From: Pelargonium nanum
Taxonomy: Eukaryota > Streptophyta > Magnoliopsida > Geraniales > Geraniaceae
DNA length: 34,873 nt
Direction: 5' to 3'
NCBI GenBank assembly: GCA_036897485.1
Contig: JAYMTF010000503.1
Coordinates: 1-34,873 of the forward strand
The position numbers were made by a program, and so were the translations under genes. Under the pieces are notes generated by a model. It was not told where the DNA came from and did not search any database. It saw nothing but the letters and a program-made list of their open reading frames with translations. This document shows positions 1 to 9,599 of the stretch, in pieces. Position 1 is the stretch's first letter. The number at the start of each line of letters is the position of its first letter.

Positions 1-125
1 CATTAAAGTTGAAACAATGATGAATTTTTTGTTTTTATCTAAAGGGTAAGAAAGTCATTTAACATATTTTTTTAATATGTGTGAAAAACTGTAGAACGAC
101 ATTTAATTTGAAACGGAGGAAGTAT
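1..125. mobile_element. Right end of a Stowaway-like MITE (partial)
   Basis: The stretch TTGAAACGGAGGAAGTA at about 109-125 closely matches the terminal inverted repeat of Stowaway/Tc1-mariner MITEs, whose other end reads CTCCCTCCGTTTC and which insert at TA. The other terminus is not in the window, so the element would begin to the left. The body is AT-rich and has no coding potential. The identification rests on this one terminus only. Confidence 0.45.
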
Positions 126-1093
126 GAAACTATAATAGTTTAACAAGTAAATGTTATGATGTGTTTAAAAAATGAGTGATATATATTTTGATTAACTTAT
201 GATACACATAAATTATAAATAATATTTTTAATTATTTATTTTTTAAAATTTTGTTACAAAAGAGAGAGTGCAATATTTACTAATTTTGTTTTTATTTTTT
301 TATTAAAATAAAAAGGGAAAAAGAGAGAATTAAATATAATTCATTACTTTTAAAAATTCAATTTCATTAAAAACATCCTTTCGCGATTTTGTTACAAAGT
401 ACAATAGTTTAATCACATTTTACCCTAACAAGAATTGTTGGGTCAATAAAATGGATCTCTTAATCATTATATTTGCTCAATTACGCAATTTAGTAGTATA
501 TAATCCTTTCTAATTATTTTATTGAAAATGAGTTTGGATAAAAGTAGAAAAAAAAGTCATAGTACTTTAATGCGGCTTATTATGATGAAAATGCCATTAG
601 AGATGGATCATCAATGATGTCTTAATTGGAACCAAAGCAAGACAGGTTGGATACTCTTATTACGCAACTTCCAATTCAAAGCATAATAATACTTAACCAA
701 CTAATTTAGAAGCATTTTAATTTATGGATAATAATACTTAACCAACAAAAACAAAAATACTTTATATTTAAGTGTTGTTTTGGGTGGTTAATGAAAATCA
801 GATAAGTAGATGTTGACCCTTAATATTATGGATGTGTATTTGTTCTATAAAATATGTTCCACCATAAAACTATAATTAGACATAATAATTTCCACCTACA
901 TAAATAGTTTAGTTGATTCAATTATTTAAAGTTCATCATATTTTGTTAACAAAATGATATAAATCTTGGAAGCCACTCCAATTAATCTCTACCCAAAAAC
1001 AAGTTAATGCTACCATTTTGCATAGCAAGTTATCAATGACCAATATTCTTAAATCTTAATCATGTGATATTTAGCCACAAATATCAAATGTAC
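126..1093. other. AT-rich intergenic spacer, no gene seen
   Basis: This is AT-rich, non-coding sequence with poly-A and poly-T runs and no open frame that resembles a known protein. The phrase aataatacttaaccaac occurs twice at about 685-745, a small local repeat. It separates the left-edge MITE terminus from the SINE. Confidence 0.6.
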
Positions 1094-1338
1094 AAAAAGA
1101 GTATATTGAACTCAAGGGTAGTGGCGCAGTTGGCAACACAGGGTGCGTGAATGGGAAGAGCGCTTGCGTTCGATCCCCGCTCAACACACCCATGGGGAGA
1201 GGTGAAGGCTTTAATTGTGAACAAACCTTGAATGAGGATTAGTCTGGGTGTGGTTAAACGGCTTAAAGGTGCCAACCGCAAATGTGCGGCCCTCTCAGGA
1301 ATCCCATGGTATAAACCGAAAAAAAAAAGAGTATATTG
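1094..1338 (+). mobile_element. tRNA-derived SINE with target-site duplication
   Basis: A 215-bp body (1109-1323) is flanked by a perfect 15-bp direct repeat, AAAAAGAGTATATTG, at 1094-1108 and 1324-1338, as left by LINE-type target-primed insertion. The head has a pol III A box (GTGGCGCAGTTGG, about 1121-1133) and a B box (GTTCGATCCC, 1168-1177) at tRNA-like spacing. The tail is A-rich (about 1318-1328). The body between B box and tail is unrelated to tRNA, as in plant SINEs. The perfect duplication suggests a fairly recent insertion. It is not a functional tRNA gene, because no cloverleaf can be completed after the B box. Confidence 0.85.
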
Positions 1339-1601
1339 TGAAAAAAAGTGGTGATTATTTTAGAAATGAAATGATTCAGCATTCCTAATTTTCGAAGTAA
1401 AGATTCCATGGAAGCCAACCCCACACCCACATGCTCCATTTTAAAAGACAAACAAACCAACCTTCCTCCAATCCCACGAACCATTTCACAAACCAATTAT
1501 AATTCTTGTCAGGAATTTTAAAAACACAAAAAACAAACAACAACTCTTTTTTACTTTCATTTGTTAATTTGTACACATTCCATGTGAAAACCAAACTGCA
1601 C

Positions 1602-1608
1602 TATATAA
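1602..1608 (+). promoter_or_regulatory. TATA box of the TBL gene
   Basis: TATATAA lies about 60 bp upstream of the TBL start codon at 1670. It is followed by a pyrimidine-rich leader (CTCTCCTCC and similar) typical of plant 5' leaders. The position implies a short 5' UTR. Confidence 0.55.
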
Positions 1609-1669
1609 CCACTGCTCTGCACACACCTTTTCTTGTTCACTCCTCTCCTCCTTCGTCTCTTTCCTCAAT

Positions 1670-3626
1670 ATGGCTCTCCTCCTCTTCCTCCTCCTCGCCA
1701 TTTTCGTCTCCTTCTCTCCCCTCAGCTCTGCCTCCGGCTCCGGCAGTGCTCGGGAACTCGCCGGTGCCGGTGGCTGCAACTGGTTCCGCGGCAGCTGGGT
1801 CCAAGACTCCAGCTACCCTCTCTACGATTACAAGACTTGTCCCTTCATTGATCCTCAGTTTGACTGCCAAAGGTACGGCCGACCAGATACCTCGTACCTC
1901 AAGTACAGGTGGCAGCCGACTTCTTGTAACTTGCCCAGGTACGTACTATATGCGACCATGCTCTGTTTTACTCTGTTTTTGCTCTGTTTTGCTCTGTTGT
2001 GGTTAATTGTGAGCTTGAATGTTGTGAGTGTTGTTGCAGGTTTAATGGGGTGAATTTTCTGGAGAAAATGAGAGGGAAGAAGATAATGTTCGTGGGAGAT
2101 TCGTTGAGCCTCAACATGTGGCAATCTTTATCTTGCATGCTTCACGCTTCTGTGCCTAATGCTAAGTACACACTCACTCGGGGCAATGGACTCGCTACAC
2201 TCCTTTACGAGGTTCTTTTTTATACAATTTTCACTAATTCCATGATTGAGAATTGCCAAATTTCAGGTGAATTTGTTTGGTTTTGCTTCAATAGATTCTT
2301 GTTATGGAGCTGAATGGTATAATTTGGAGAATTGGAATGATATCATTTTGCCTTCCCTTGCACGTTGTATGAATATAAAATTATAAATATAGCATCAATT
2401 ATAAATCATTTTGTGTTTGGATTTTTGTTGCTTTGAAAGGTATATTATTTTTCTTAAAAAAAATCTTTGAACTTTGAAGAAAAAAAAGTTAAAGAAAAAG
2501 TGCGGGGCAGGTGACAAATTAGTTGATGAAATGAAATTGTCAAAATTTGCTTGGTTGGCATGTTGTGTTGTTGGTTCACCAAAACTGGGAGTCCTCTTCT
2601 TGTAATGACTTTTCTTCCCCTATAATGTTTGTTTGCGGCTAAATTTGACTACGTCTTGTGATAGGACAATAACTAACCAAATCAATAAGACTCACCAAAC
2701 CAAATCCATAGTCACTTTAATACACAATAAATAATGATTTTATGAGCGGGAAACATATGTCTTTATTCAATTGGTTGAGTTTCGGTTGTTAACTTTCGGA
2801 TCCGTTGATATTTTTACAGGATTATGGGGTTTCGATAAAGTTGTATAGAACAACATACTTAGTTGATATAGTTAATGAATCTGGAGGAAGAGCTTTGAAG
2901 TTGGACTCAATAAGTAGTGGTGATGCATGGAAAGGCATGGACGTGTTGATCTTCAACTCCTGGCATTGGTGGACTCATACTGGCCAAACTCAGCCGTACG
3001 TATCATCATATGATCATAACTACAAATTATCATGAATTTATTCAAAGCAATATTCCTAATTGTTGTTACTGTTTTTGCAGATTTGATTACATGCAAGAGA
3101 AGAAAGTAGTGTACAAAGACATGAATCGCTTGGTCGCTTTCTATTATGGAATGACAACATGGGCTAGGTGGGTCGATAAAAATATCGATCCTGCCAAAAC
3201 CAAGGTCTTCTTCCAAGGAATTTCACCAACTCACTACGAGTAAGTAAAAATCATAAAATCTCAAATATTTATAAGCTATATTTGACTTAAATGGAGTCAA
3301 TTGATTGATGTTGGGTTTGTGAATTTAGGGGTAAGGATTGGAACCAGCCATCAAAATCATGCTCAAGTGAGACACAACCATTCTTTGGAGCAAAGTACCC
3401 AGCAAGCACACCAATGGCTTGTGTTGTGGTGAACAAGGTGTTGAGTAGGATCAGGAAACCAGTTAAATTGCTGGATCTGACCTACCTATCTCAGCTCAGA
3501 AAAGATGCACATCCCAAGTCTTACAATGGAGTCAAAAATGCCAATGACTGTAGCCATTGGTGCCTTCCTGGCTTGCCTGATACTTGGAACCAGCTCCTAT
3601 ATGCTGAGCTATTCGGTTCATCGTAA
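1670..3626 (+). CDS. TBL40: TBL39/40-like polysaccharide O-acetyltransferase (PMR5/PC-esterase family)
   Basis: Five exons: 1670-1938, 2040-2211, 2820-2995, 3081-3239 and 3329-3626. All junctions are GT-AG and keep frame, giving 357 residues, normal for short TBL proteins. Residues 1 to about 23 form a signal peptide or anchor. The Cys-rich PMR5N domain (about 34-90) starts at [10 protein letters not shown]. The PC-esterase domain has the GDSL motif at 109-112 within [10 protein letters not shown] and the DCSHWCLPG box with Asp332 and His335, so the catalytic Ser, Asp and His are present. Characterised TBL proteins O-acetylate cell-wall polymers such as xylan or pectin in the Golgi; the substrate cannot be read from sequence. 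The symbol follows the TBL37-40 type motifs and the neighbouring TAXIMIN and CLE genes. TBL39 is equally possible, because that gene neighbours an SBP65-like gene in Arabidopsis. Confidence 0.9.
2212..2819 (+). other. Intron 2 of the TBL gene
   Basis: This 608-bp intron is the only long one in the gene. It begins GAG|GTTCTT after Tyr-Glu and ends TTTTTACAG|GATTATGG, phase 0. It is AT-rich and I found no nested gene or element in it. The other introns are about 85-101 bp. Confidence 0.85.
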
Positions 3627-4297
3627 TGTGTGTGTATAAATATATATGTATTTGTGTTATTTTTACAGAAATTACAAAAAGTAGAAAACCATTTGTTTTC
3701 AAAATTCAATTGGGATGCAATAAGGTGCGTTGGGGGTGACAATTGTAAATTTTATATTTATTTTCTGGGCAGAAACTTGCCTAAAATTGAAGGATAATTA
3801 AGCCCTTGATCGACATTTGTGATTAGTTTACATTGTTCAGAAATTGCAAGCATTTTCTTGAATGAATGATCTTCATGGATGTTTCAATTCGTGTTGTTGC
3901 GTAATATTGTTTGATTACTTCAATCCAATTGTCACTCTTTGTTCGGGGTCAACATGTCATTTTTCATATCATATCCGAAATAATTCACAAGTTTTCTGCT
4001 ACCAATTATCTTAGCACTCAAACTCAAGAAGTCAGCTTAAATCAAAACAAGTCCTATCAGTTGATTCACGTGTTTGGTGATATAAAACATACTATTTTAA
4101 TATAGTAAAAATGTGAAAATCCGAAATTAGCCTCCAAACTTTCACATAAGAATCTACGATCTTCCAAAAGGCTTTAAGAAAACACCTTAACGCCAGGTGT
4201 ACAAGCTCTTCGGCCGCCACGTAAGTACCTAATGCTTTAGATATATTACTCATTTTGGGTAATATCGGACGAGGTAATCATTGGCCATGTAAGCAAA
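3627..4297. other. Spacer: TBL 3' UTR and upstream region of the seed-protein gene
   Basis: The first 250 bp are AT/TG-rich and likely contain the TBL 3' UTR and poly(A) site. There is no coding sequence. A CACGTG core at 4067-4072 and CCACGTAAG at about 4217 lie upstream of the main promoter cluster of the next gene and may belong to it. Confidence 0.5.
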
Positions 4298-4459
4298 ACC
4301 GACCTGAGGCATCACACGTGTCCAACTGGCTGACTCCACCGTTGTTGAGTCACCTCCTTGTTCCTCACCCACTCGACACGTGGCTACGGTGCAGTCAACA
4401 CATGTCCATGCCATGCACACACGTCCACCACCTCCAAAACCTCGACCTTCTCATATAAA
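4298..4459 (+). promoter_or_regulatory. ABRE/DRE/RY promoter cluster of the seed-protein gene
   Basis: Within 165 bp there are a DRE/CRT core ACCGAC (4298-4303), two G-box ABREs (ACACGTGTCC at 4314-4323 and GACACGTGGC at 4375-4384), an RY-type CATGCA (4412-4417) and a TATA box TATAAA (4454-4459). The TATA box is about 105 bp before the ATG at 4563. ABRE plus RY elements are the known signature of ABI3/ABI5-type seed-maturation control, and DRE of dehydration control. This fits the LEA/seed-biotin protein downstream. Motif presence is seen; regulation is inferred. Confidence 0.7.
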
Positions 4460-4562
4460 CAGAGCCAAAGCCCAAGACAACATGAAAACAAAGCAAAATC
4501 ACAAACTCAAGTGAAACAGAGCAAGTGAAGTACGTACTCACATTGTGATCAAAACATTAACA

Positions 4563-7530
4563 ATGGCTTCCAACCAATTGTTTCGCAGAGAGAACAAAAC
4601 CGACGAGAGAGAGGCTCGGTTGCCGGAGAAAGATAGAGCCCAGAAGATGACGAGCCAATTCCAGTCACCCAGCTCCGGCGAGAGAGCTGGCCATTTCGAG
4701 TCACTTTCCGACAAGGTGAAGGGCATTGATATCGCCTCCGGTGACAGAGAGAAAGAGAGGCAGAGTTATGCTGACAAAGCAAGAACCGGAAACATTAATG
4801 TTGCGGACAAGGAAGCTCAAGAAGCTGCTAAGAGGTCCAGAGAGAAAGATCAGCAGCCAATTTCAGTGGGCAAATTTGAAGTAGTGATCAATCCTGACAA
4901 GGTTGTTGCCGGACAAGGTCAGAGACATGAACAACAACAACAACTTGGTAGCTCTGGTCGTGGCCAAGCCACGGACAGCATGTCTATTGGAGCTCATGGT
5001 CAGCAATTTGGCAGTCAAGCACCAAGTAGCATGTCTCATGGCCTTGGGACTCAAGGACATCATGGGCACACACATGATGTGAAGAAAGGAAACCAAGCCA
5101 AGGACACCATGTCTCATGGAGCTCAAGCTCAGCAATATGGCACTCAAGCAAAGATTAACATGTCTCATGGGATACAAGGCCAGCATTTTGGCAGCCATGG
5201 CCATGGAGCTCAACGCCAAGGTCAAGAATTTGCTGGCCAAGGAAAGAGCACTATATCTCATGAAGCTCAAGGACAGCAATTCAGCAGTCACGGCCATGGA
5301 GCTCTAGGCCGAGGTCAGCAATTTGGCAATCAACCAAAGGACACCATCTCTCATGGAGCTCAAGGTCAGCAATTTGGCAGTCAAGCAAAGAGCACCACGT
5401 CTCCTGGGACTCAAGGCCCGCATTTTGGCAATCAACCAAAGGACACCATCTCTCATGGAGCTCAAGGTCAGCAATTTGGAAATCAAGCAAAGAGCTCCAT
5501 GTCTCATGGAGCTCAAGGCCACCATTTTGGTGATCAACCAAAGGACACCATGTCTCATGGAGCTCAAGGTCAGCAATATGGAAGTCAAGCAAAGAGCACC
5601 ATGTCTCATGGAGCTCAAGGCCAGCATTTTGGTGATAAACCAAAGGACACCATGTCTCGTGTAGCTCAAGGTCAGCAATTTGGAAGCCAAGCACAGAGCA
5701 CCATGTCTCATGGAGCTCAAGGCCAGCATTTTGGTGATCAAACAAAGGACACCATGTCTCATGGAGCTCAAGGTCAGCAATTTGGCAGTCAAGCAAAGAG
5801 CACCACGACCCGTGGGACTCAAGGCCAACGTTTTGACAGCCACAATCAGGTAGCTCAAGGGCAAGGCCAGCAACATGGCAGTCAAGCGAAGAGCTTCATG
5901 TCTCACGGAGCAGAAGCCCAAGGTCAGCAACATAGTGGCCAAGCGAAGAGTACCATGTCTCATGGAACTCAAGGGCATCAACTTGGTCAACATGGTGCTG
6001 CAAGTGACCAGCAGGAGAAGGGTGGCCAACAGAAACATGAACAAGCTTCTCTAGAAGAGATTGGAAAGTACAGAGCAACAGCACAACAGAACTCCATGGC
6101 TGCATTACTAGCCGCCGAGGATCGGTATGCCAAGGCAAAACAATCCCAATCACAGAGTCAGGGACAAGATACCAACAAGGCTAGCCAAGCAAAGAAAACC
6201 ACCTCTCAAAGGACTGGTATGGTTCAATCAATTTATAACATAATTAGCATCATTTAATTTCAAGCGCCATTTCTCATCTCCCCTGTGTTTTCAACAGGTG
6301 CGACTGAGCAGAAACAATCTCGGGAAGAAGAAGAAGAGATCGAAGAATTTGAAACAGAGGAGGGTTTTGGTGTGAAGGACACAGTCATGAGTGCAGCACA
6401 GAAAACCAAAGATACTGTTGTTGCAGCAGCAGAGAAAGCTAGAGATGTGGCTGTCCCAGCCGGCAAGACTGCTGCCGAATACGCCGGGAAAGCAGCTGTT
6501 GGTGCCAAGGACACCGCCGTCATGGCTGGCTGGAGCACAGCTCAGTTAACGGCCACAGCAGCTGTGGAGGGTACAAAATTAGCTTCAGATGCTGTCCAGG
6601 GAGTGGCAGGGTTTGTTGCACCCACTGTGGCCAATGTTGGTCAGAAAGGAGCTGAGATTGCTGCAAAGACTTTCAATACAGCTACTGATGTTGCTCTCAA
6701 CACTGGAGAGACTGCTAAAGAATATGCAGCCAGGAAGAAGGAAGAGGCACAAAAAGAAAGAGAGAACAAAGCATCAAATGAAACTCAGGTATGAACATAT
6801 ATATTTCATATAGTCTATATTACATTATCAATTAACTCATATACTAAACAGAAATACAAAAATCAATAATACTGCTTTTATGATGATTCATATATGTAGA
6901 ACCATGCATATTTAGTTTGGACATCATGTGAATGCAGGAATATATTGCATCAACTGCAATTGGAACTACTAAAGATAAAACAAGAAGATGCATGAAATGT
7001 GAAGGAGTGACATGTAATAAATGTAGTAAAATGTCTATAGGCAAAGTTGGAGAGAAAATAACAAAGATGAATTGCAGGATCATGTGACAGAAGAGATCTA
7101 TAGAGAAAGAGAGACATCAGAGGGCAGATCAGGAGAGATCTGTAAAGAAAGAGAGTACAAGCCATGGATGGAGGGACAGGAGGGCAGATCAAGATTCATG
7201 GAAGAGCAACCAGGGTCCGAAATGGGCTATAACCAGCAGAAGGGATGGGAGACTCAACAGGGGATGGAACAAGAAGGTCAACAAGGTACTACCAAAGATA
7301 TGAGCCAGGAGGTGTTCCAGCCAACAATTGGAGAGCAAGCAGAAGAAGCAACAGGAGGAGTTCTACAAGCCATTGGTGAGACTATTGTGGAGATTGCTCA
7401 TACAACCAAAGATCTTGTTATAGGACATGATCAGCCTGGTGCAGCAGGAACACAAGGTGGTGGTGTTGATGAGCAGTATGCAAAAACTATAGAGGATACA
7501 AGCAATGTGGGACGTGGTTCACAGTATTAG
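4563..7530 (+). CDS. SBP65: Seed biotin-containing protein SBP65-like, LEA-type
   Basis: Proposed exons are 4563-6216, 6298-6788 and 7078-7530, giving 865 residues; introns are GT-AG and keep frame. ATG 4563 is the first ATG in this frame. The N-terminus is charged and hydrophilic. The VGKFE motif at residues 102-106 (Lys104) matches the region where, from memory, pea SBP65 carries covalent biotin on a lysine near 103. Residues about 142-477 are a 17-residue Gln/Gly/His repeat array. Exon 2 encodes an Ala/Lys-rich LEA-like amphipathic helix region (repeated KDT, AAEKA and GKTAAEYAGK patterns). Exon 3 is hydrophilic. SBP65 proteins accumulate in maturing embryos as a biotin store and probably protect against drying; the promoter motifs agree. 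The start of exon 3 is uncertain: an alternative acceptor at 6938 leads into another frame and a stop at 7085-7087. Confidence 0.85.
4988..5995 (+). repeat. 51-bp coding tandem repeat array with 102-bp higher-order dimers
   Basis: The reading frame repeats a 17-residue unit of the type GQQFGSQAKSTMSHGAQ. From about 5310 to 5800 two unit types alternate: one with GQQFGSQAKST and one with GQHFGDQPKDT. The real period there is 34 residues (102 bp). Copies near the edges are degenerate, and some carry insertions (GSHGHGA and similar). The units are nearly identical in the middle, as expected from unequal crossing-over. The array also produces long open antisense frames, which are shadows. Confidence 0.85.
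6938..7087 (+). other. Alternative or decayed exon segment in SBP65 intron 2
   Basis: An acceptor AATGCAG at 6931-6937 would join exon 2 in phase 0 to a frame beginning EYIASTAIGTTKDKTRR, which looks LEA-like. The frame ends at TGA 7085-7087 after 49 codons. A second frame, the one used by exon 3, is open from 7030 and also looks coding-like (ENNKDELQDHVTEE) before the chosen start at 7078. The two together suggest one ancestral exon, 6938-7530, with an indel between about 7000 and 7030. Alternative splicing is the other explanation. Confidence 0.4.
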
Positions 7531-9001
7531 CTAAATGTAGTAGTGTATGTAGAAAGTGGAGTCTTATATCTTGTGTTTTAAGGTTTTTAAGTTCTCTAGA
7601 GTAGTGAATAAGCTTGAGGCCTTGCCTTTTTTGTGGTCTCAAGTACTGTGTTTTTTGTTTGGTGGCAGTCGTTGTAGTTCTGGGTAATGAATAGTATTAT
7701 ATTAGTAATATATTACTAAGTTTCTGTTTTAACATTGTGAAGAAGATTGTTAAGATTCTGGAACTACTTCCCAGGTTTTAAGGCTTCTTGCAAAGAGCAT
7801 GCATCTGATCACATTTGAATTAACTGGCTTGGGCGATTCTAAAGTTCTGATCTATATAAGCTACACATTTGATCAGGTCATTTTCATTAGCATGAACATA
7901 CTCCAAACACACTAAAACTGTGTAACATGAATAAAAACATGTGCATATGATCCTACAGAATCTGACCACATCCATAGCCACTGAAACAATTGCAGCAGAG
8001 GTAGTTCTGTTCCATGCCATCCACACTCTCTGTGGCAAACTGGCAATTATTATTCCACACACACTAATCACCATACACTATATTCTGATAATATGATTCC
8101 AAGAGAACAATTTAAAGAAGTGGGAATTATTAATTATATAATGAAGTATCATGTAGCTTTAAATTGTTCTGTTCAGCTACTTGTGCCAATTCATATGGAG
8201 GAATAGAGTGGAATTCGAATCTCATCTAAAGCATGACAGGTATGATGTAATTATCAAAGCATATTTGTAAGTTATATATAAGCTAAACAAAACAAGGAAA
8301 ATATTGATTTCCTTTCGTATTTTCTACTCTAAACAAAGATTATATGTAATTGTCACCACATCATTTTGATATTGTAAGCAGTCTTTTTCTTAACAAAGTC
8401 AAACTAAACATCATGATCAATTAGTCATCCCTGTGACAGCAAAACAGAAGCATAAAATAATGTCAAAATAAGCCTGCTCTAAGGTGCATTAAGCATAACA
8501 TAATCATTTTCCAGTTGAATGGTAGGTACAATTATATTAATATTAACATAAAGATCACACTTTTTCTAAACAAAATAGAGATAAAGTTTTGAAGGTCAAG
8601 ACTAGCAATCACAGCCAGAAGTCTATGAAGTGATGATGAGCTTTTAATGGGAAGAAAAACAAACAAATTAAACAAATCATAACTGGTAATAAATCTCAAT
8701 TACACAACCTTACTCCAAAACCATTGGAAAAGTGTGATGTTAGTCAAACTATAAACAATTTCAAATCTCATCTTCACCAATCTTTCAATCACAGAGCATA
8801 AAGAAATCCCTTTTTATTTTCTCACCAAATAAAGATCAAGAATCTGGAATTTTACATGTACCCAAAAATCAAGAATTCAACAAATTACAGTACTTCGTAT
8901 ACCAAATTATGCACACAATCTAAATTCTCCATTGAGGTAAGTGATAAAACTGAACTAAAGAAGAGAATTAACAGCTCATAAAATTGAAGGATGGAAAATT
9001 A
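7531..9001. other. Intergenic spacer between convergent SBP65 and TAXIMIN genes
   Basis: The first 200 bp are T-rich and likely hold the SBP65 3' UTR. The last 200-300 bp likely hold the TAXIMIN 3' UTR (minus strand). The middle is AT-rich with scattered poly-A tracts. I see no conserved protein frame, RNA gene or repeat with clear termini. Confidence 0.5.
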
Positions 9002-9452
9002 TCAACAAGGGATCTTAGAAGTGAACCACTCCATGACATGAATTGGGGCTTTGACCAGCTCCAGAGCAAGCTCTACTATAATAGTCACACACAAGCAACA
9101 GGGGCATATGCATGTCAACAGCAACCTGCAAAAAGTTTCAAATTTTAATTTCGAAATCAGATCCAAAACCCAATTCAATCCAAGTTTCATTGATGACCCA
9201 ATATCAGAGGCATCAAGTAATTACAGTAAATCGAACAATCTGAAATACCCAGAAGATTAGATAGCAGAAAAATGAAAAGAAATAGCATCTTGAAGATGCC
9301 AATGAAGAGCATCAAAGAGACAGAGAGAGGAAGATGACGTACCCGACTATCCAGACGACGATTCCGACTATGGAGACGAGGAGGGCGAGAAAGGCGAAAG
9401 GAAGACCCAATAGAAAGCCCAGTGGCCTGCAATCGCCGTCTCCGCAGCACAT
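9002..9452 (-). CDS. TAX1: TAXIMIN cysteine-rich signalling peptide
   Basis: Two exons on the minus strand: 9452-9343 and 9125-9002, with a 217-bp GT-AG intron (donor GTACGT, acceptor TTTGCAG) splitting a Gly codon. The product is 77 residues, the usual family length. It starts [16 protein letters not shown], followed by a hydrophobic segment (about 11-36), then CICPCCLC (42-49) and the invariant-looking tail [12 protein letters not shown]. Cys are at 2, 3, 8, 42, 44, 46, 47, 49 and 77. TAXIMIN was described first in Taxus as a jasmonate-induced regulator of specialised metabolism. In Arabidopsis TAX1 affects lateral organ separation. The hydrophobic segment supports secretion or membrane attachment. 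An alternative minus frame over exon 1 (9450-9187) lacks these features. TAX1 rather than TAX2 is chosen from gene neighbourhood only. Confidence 0.92.
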
Positions 9453-9540
9453 TTTTATCTTCTCTCTGTTTCTCTGTTTTCTTTACCTTCTTCGCCTTCT
9501 TCCACTCTGTAACCTCTCTCTGTCTCTCTATCTCTCTCTC

Positions 9541-9549
9541 TATATATAA
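9541..9549 (-). promoter_or_regulatory. TATA box and CT/GA-rich leader of the TAXIMIN gene
   Basis: TATATATAA-type sequence lies about 90 bp upstream of the ATG at 9452 on the minus strand. Between them the leader is GA-rich on the transcribed strand (CT repeats at about 9510-9540 on plus), a common feature of plant 5' leaders and BPC/GAGA-factor sites. Confidence 0.5.
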
Positions 9550-9599
9550 ATGTGTGTGTTGGAAACTGAGAACAGTGTGACTGTGAGCTGTGATTTTAT

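Noticed and set aside
1109..1190. Possible tRNA gene (A box and B box present)
   Set aside because: No cloverleaf closes after the B box, and the 15-bp target duplication plus A-rich tail show a SINE.
5281..6044. Long minus-strand frames (171 and 246 codons) with regular repeats
   Set aside because: They are antisense shadows of the SBP65 repeat array, which has a 51-bp period divisible by three and so keeps other frames open.
9187..9450. 87-codon minus-strand Arg-rich frame over TAXIMIN exon 1
   Set aside because: Another frame of the same DNA gives the highly recognisable TAXIMIN N-terminus and splices correctly to exon 2.
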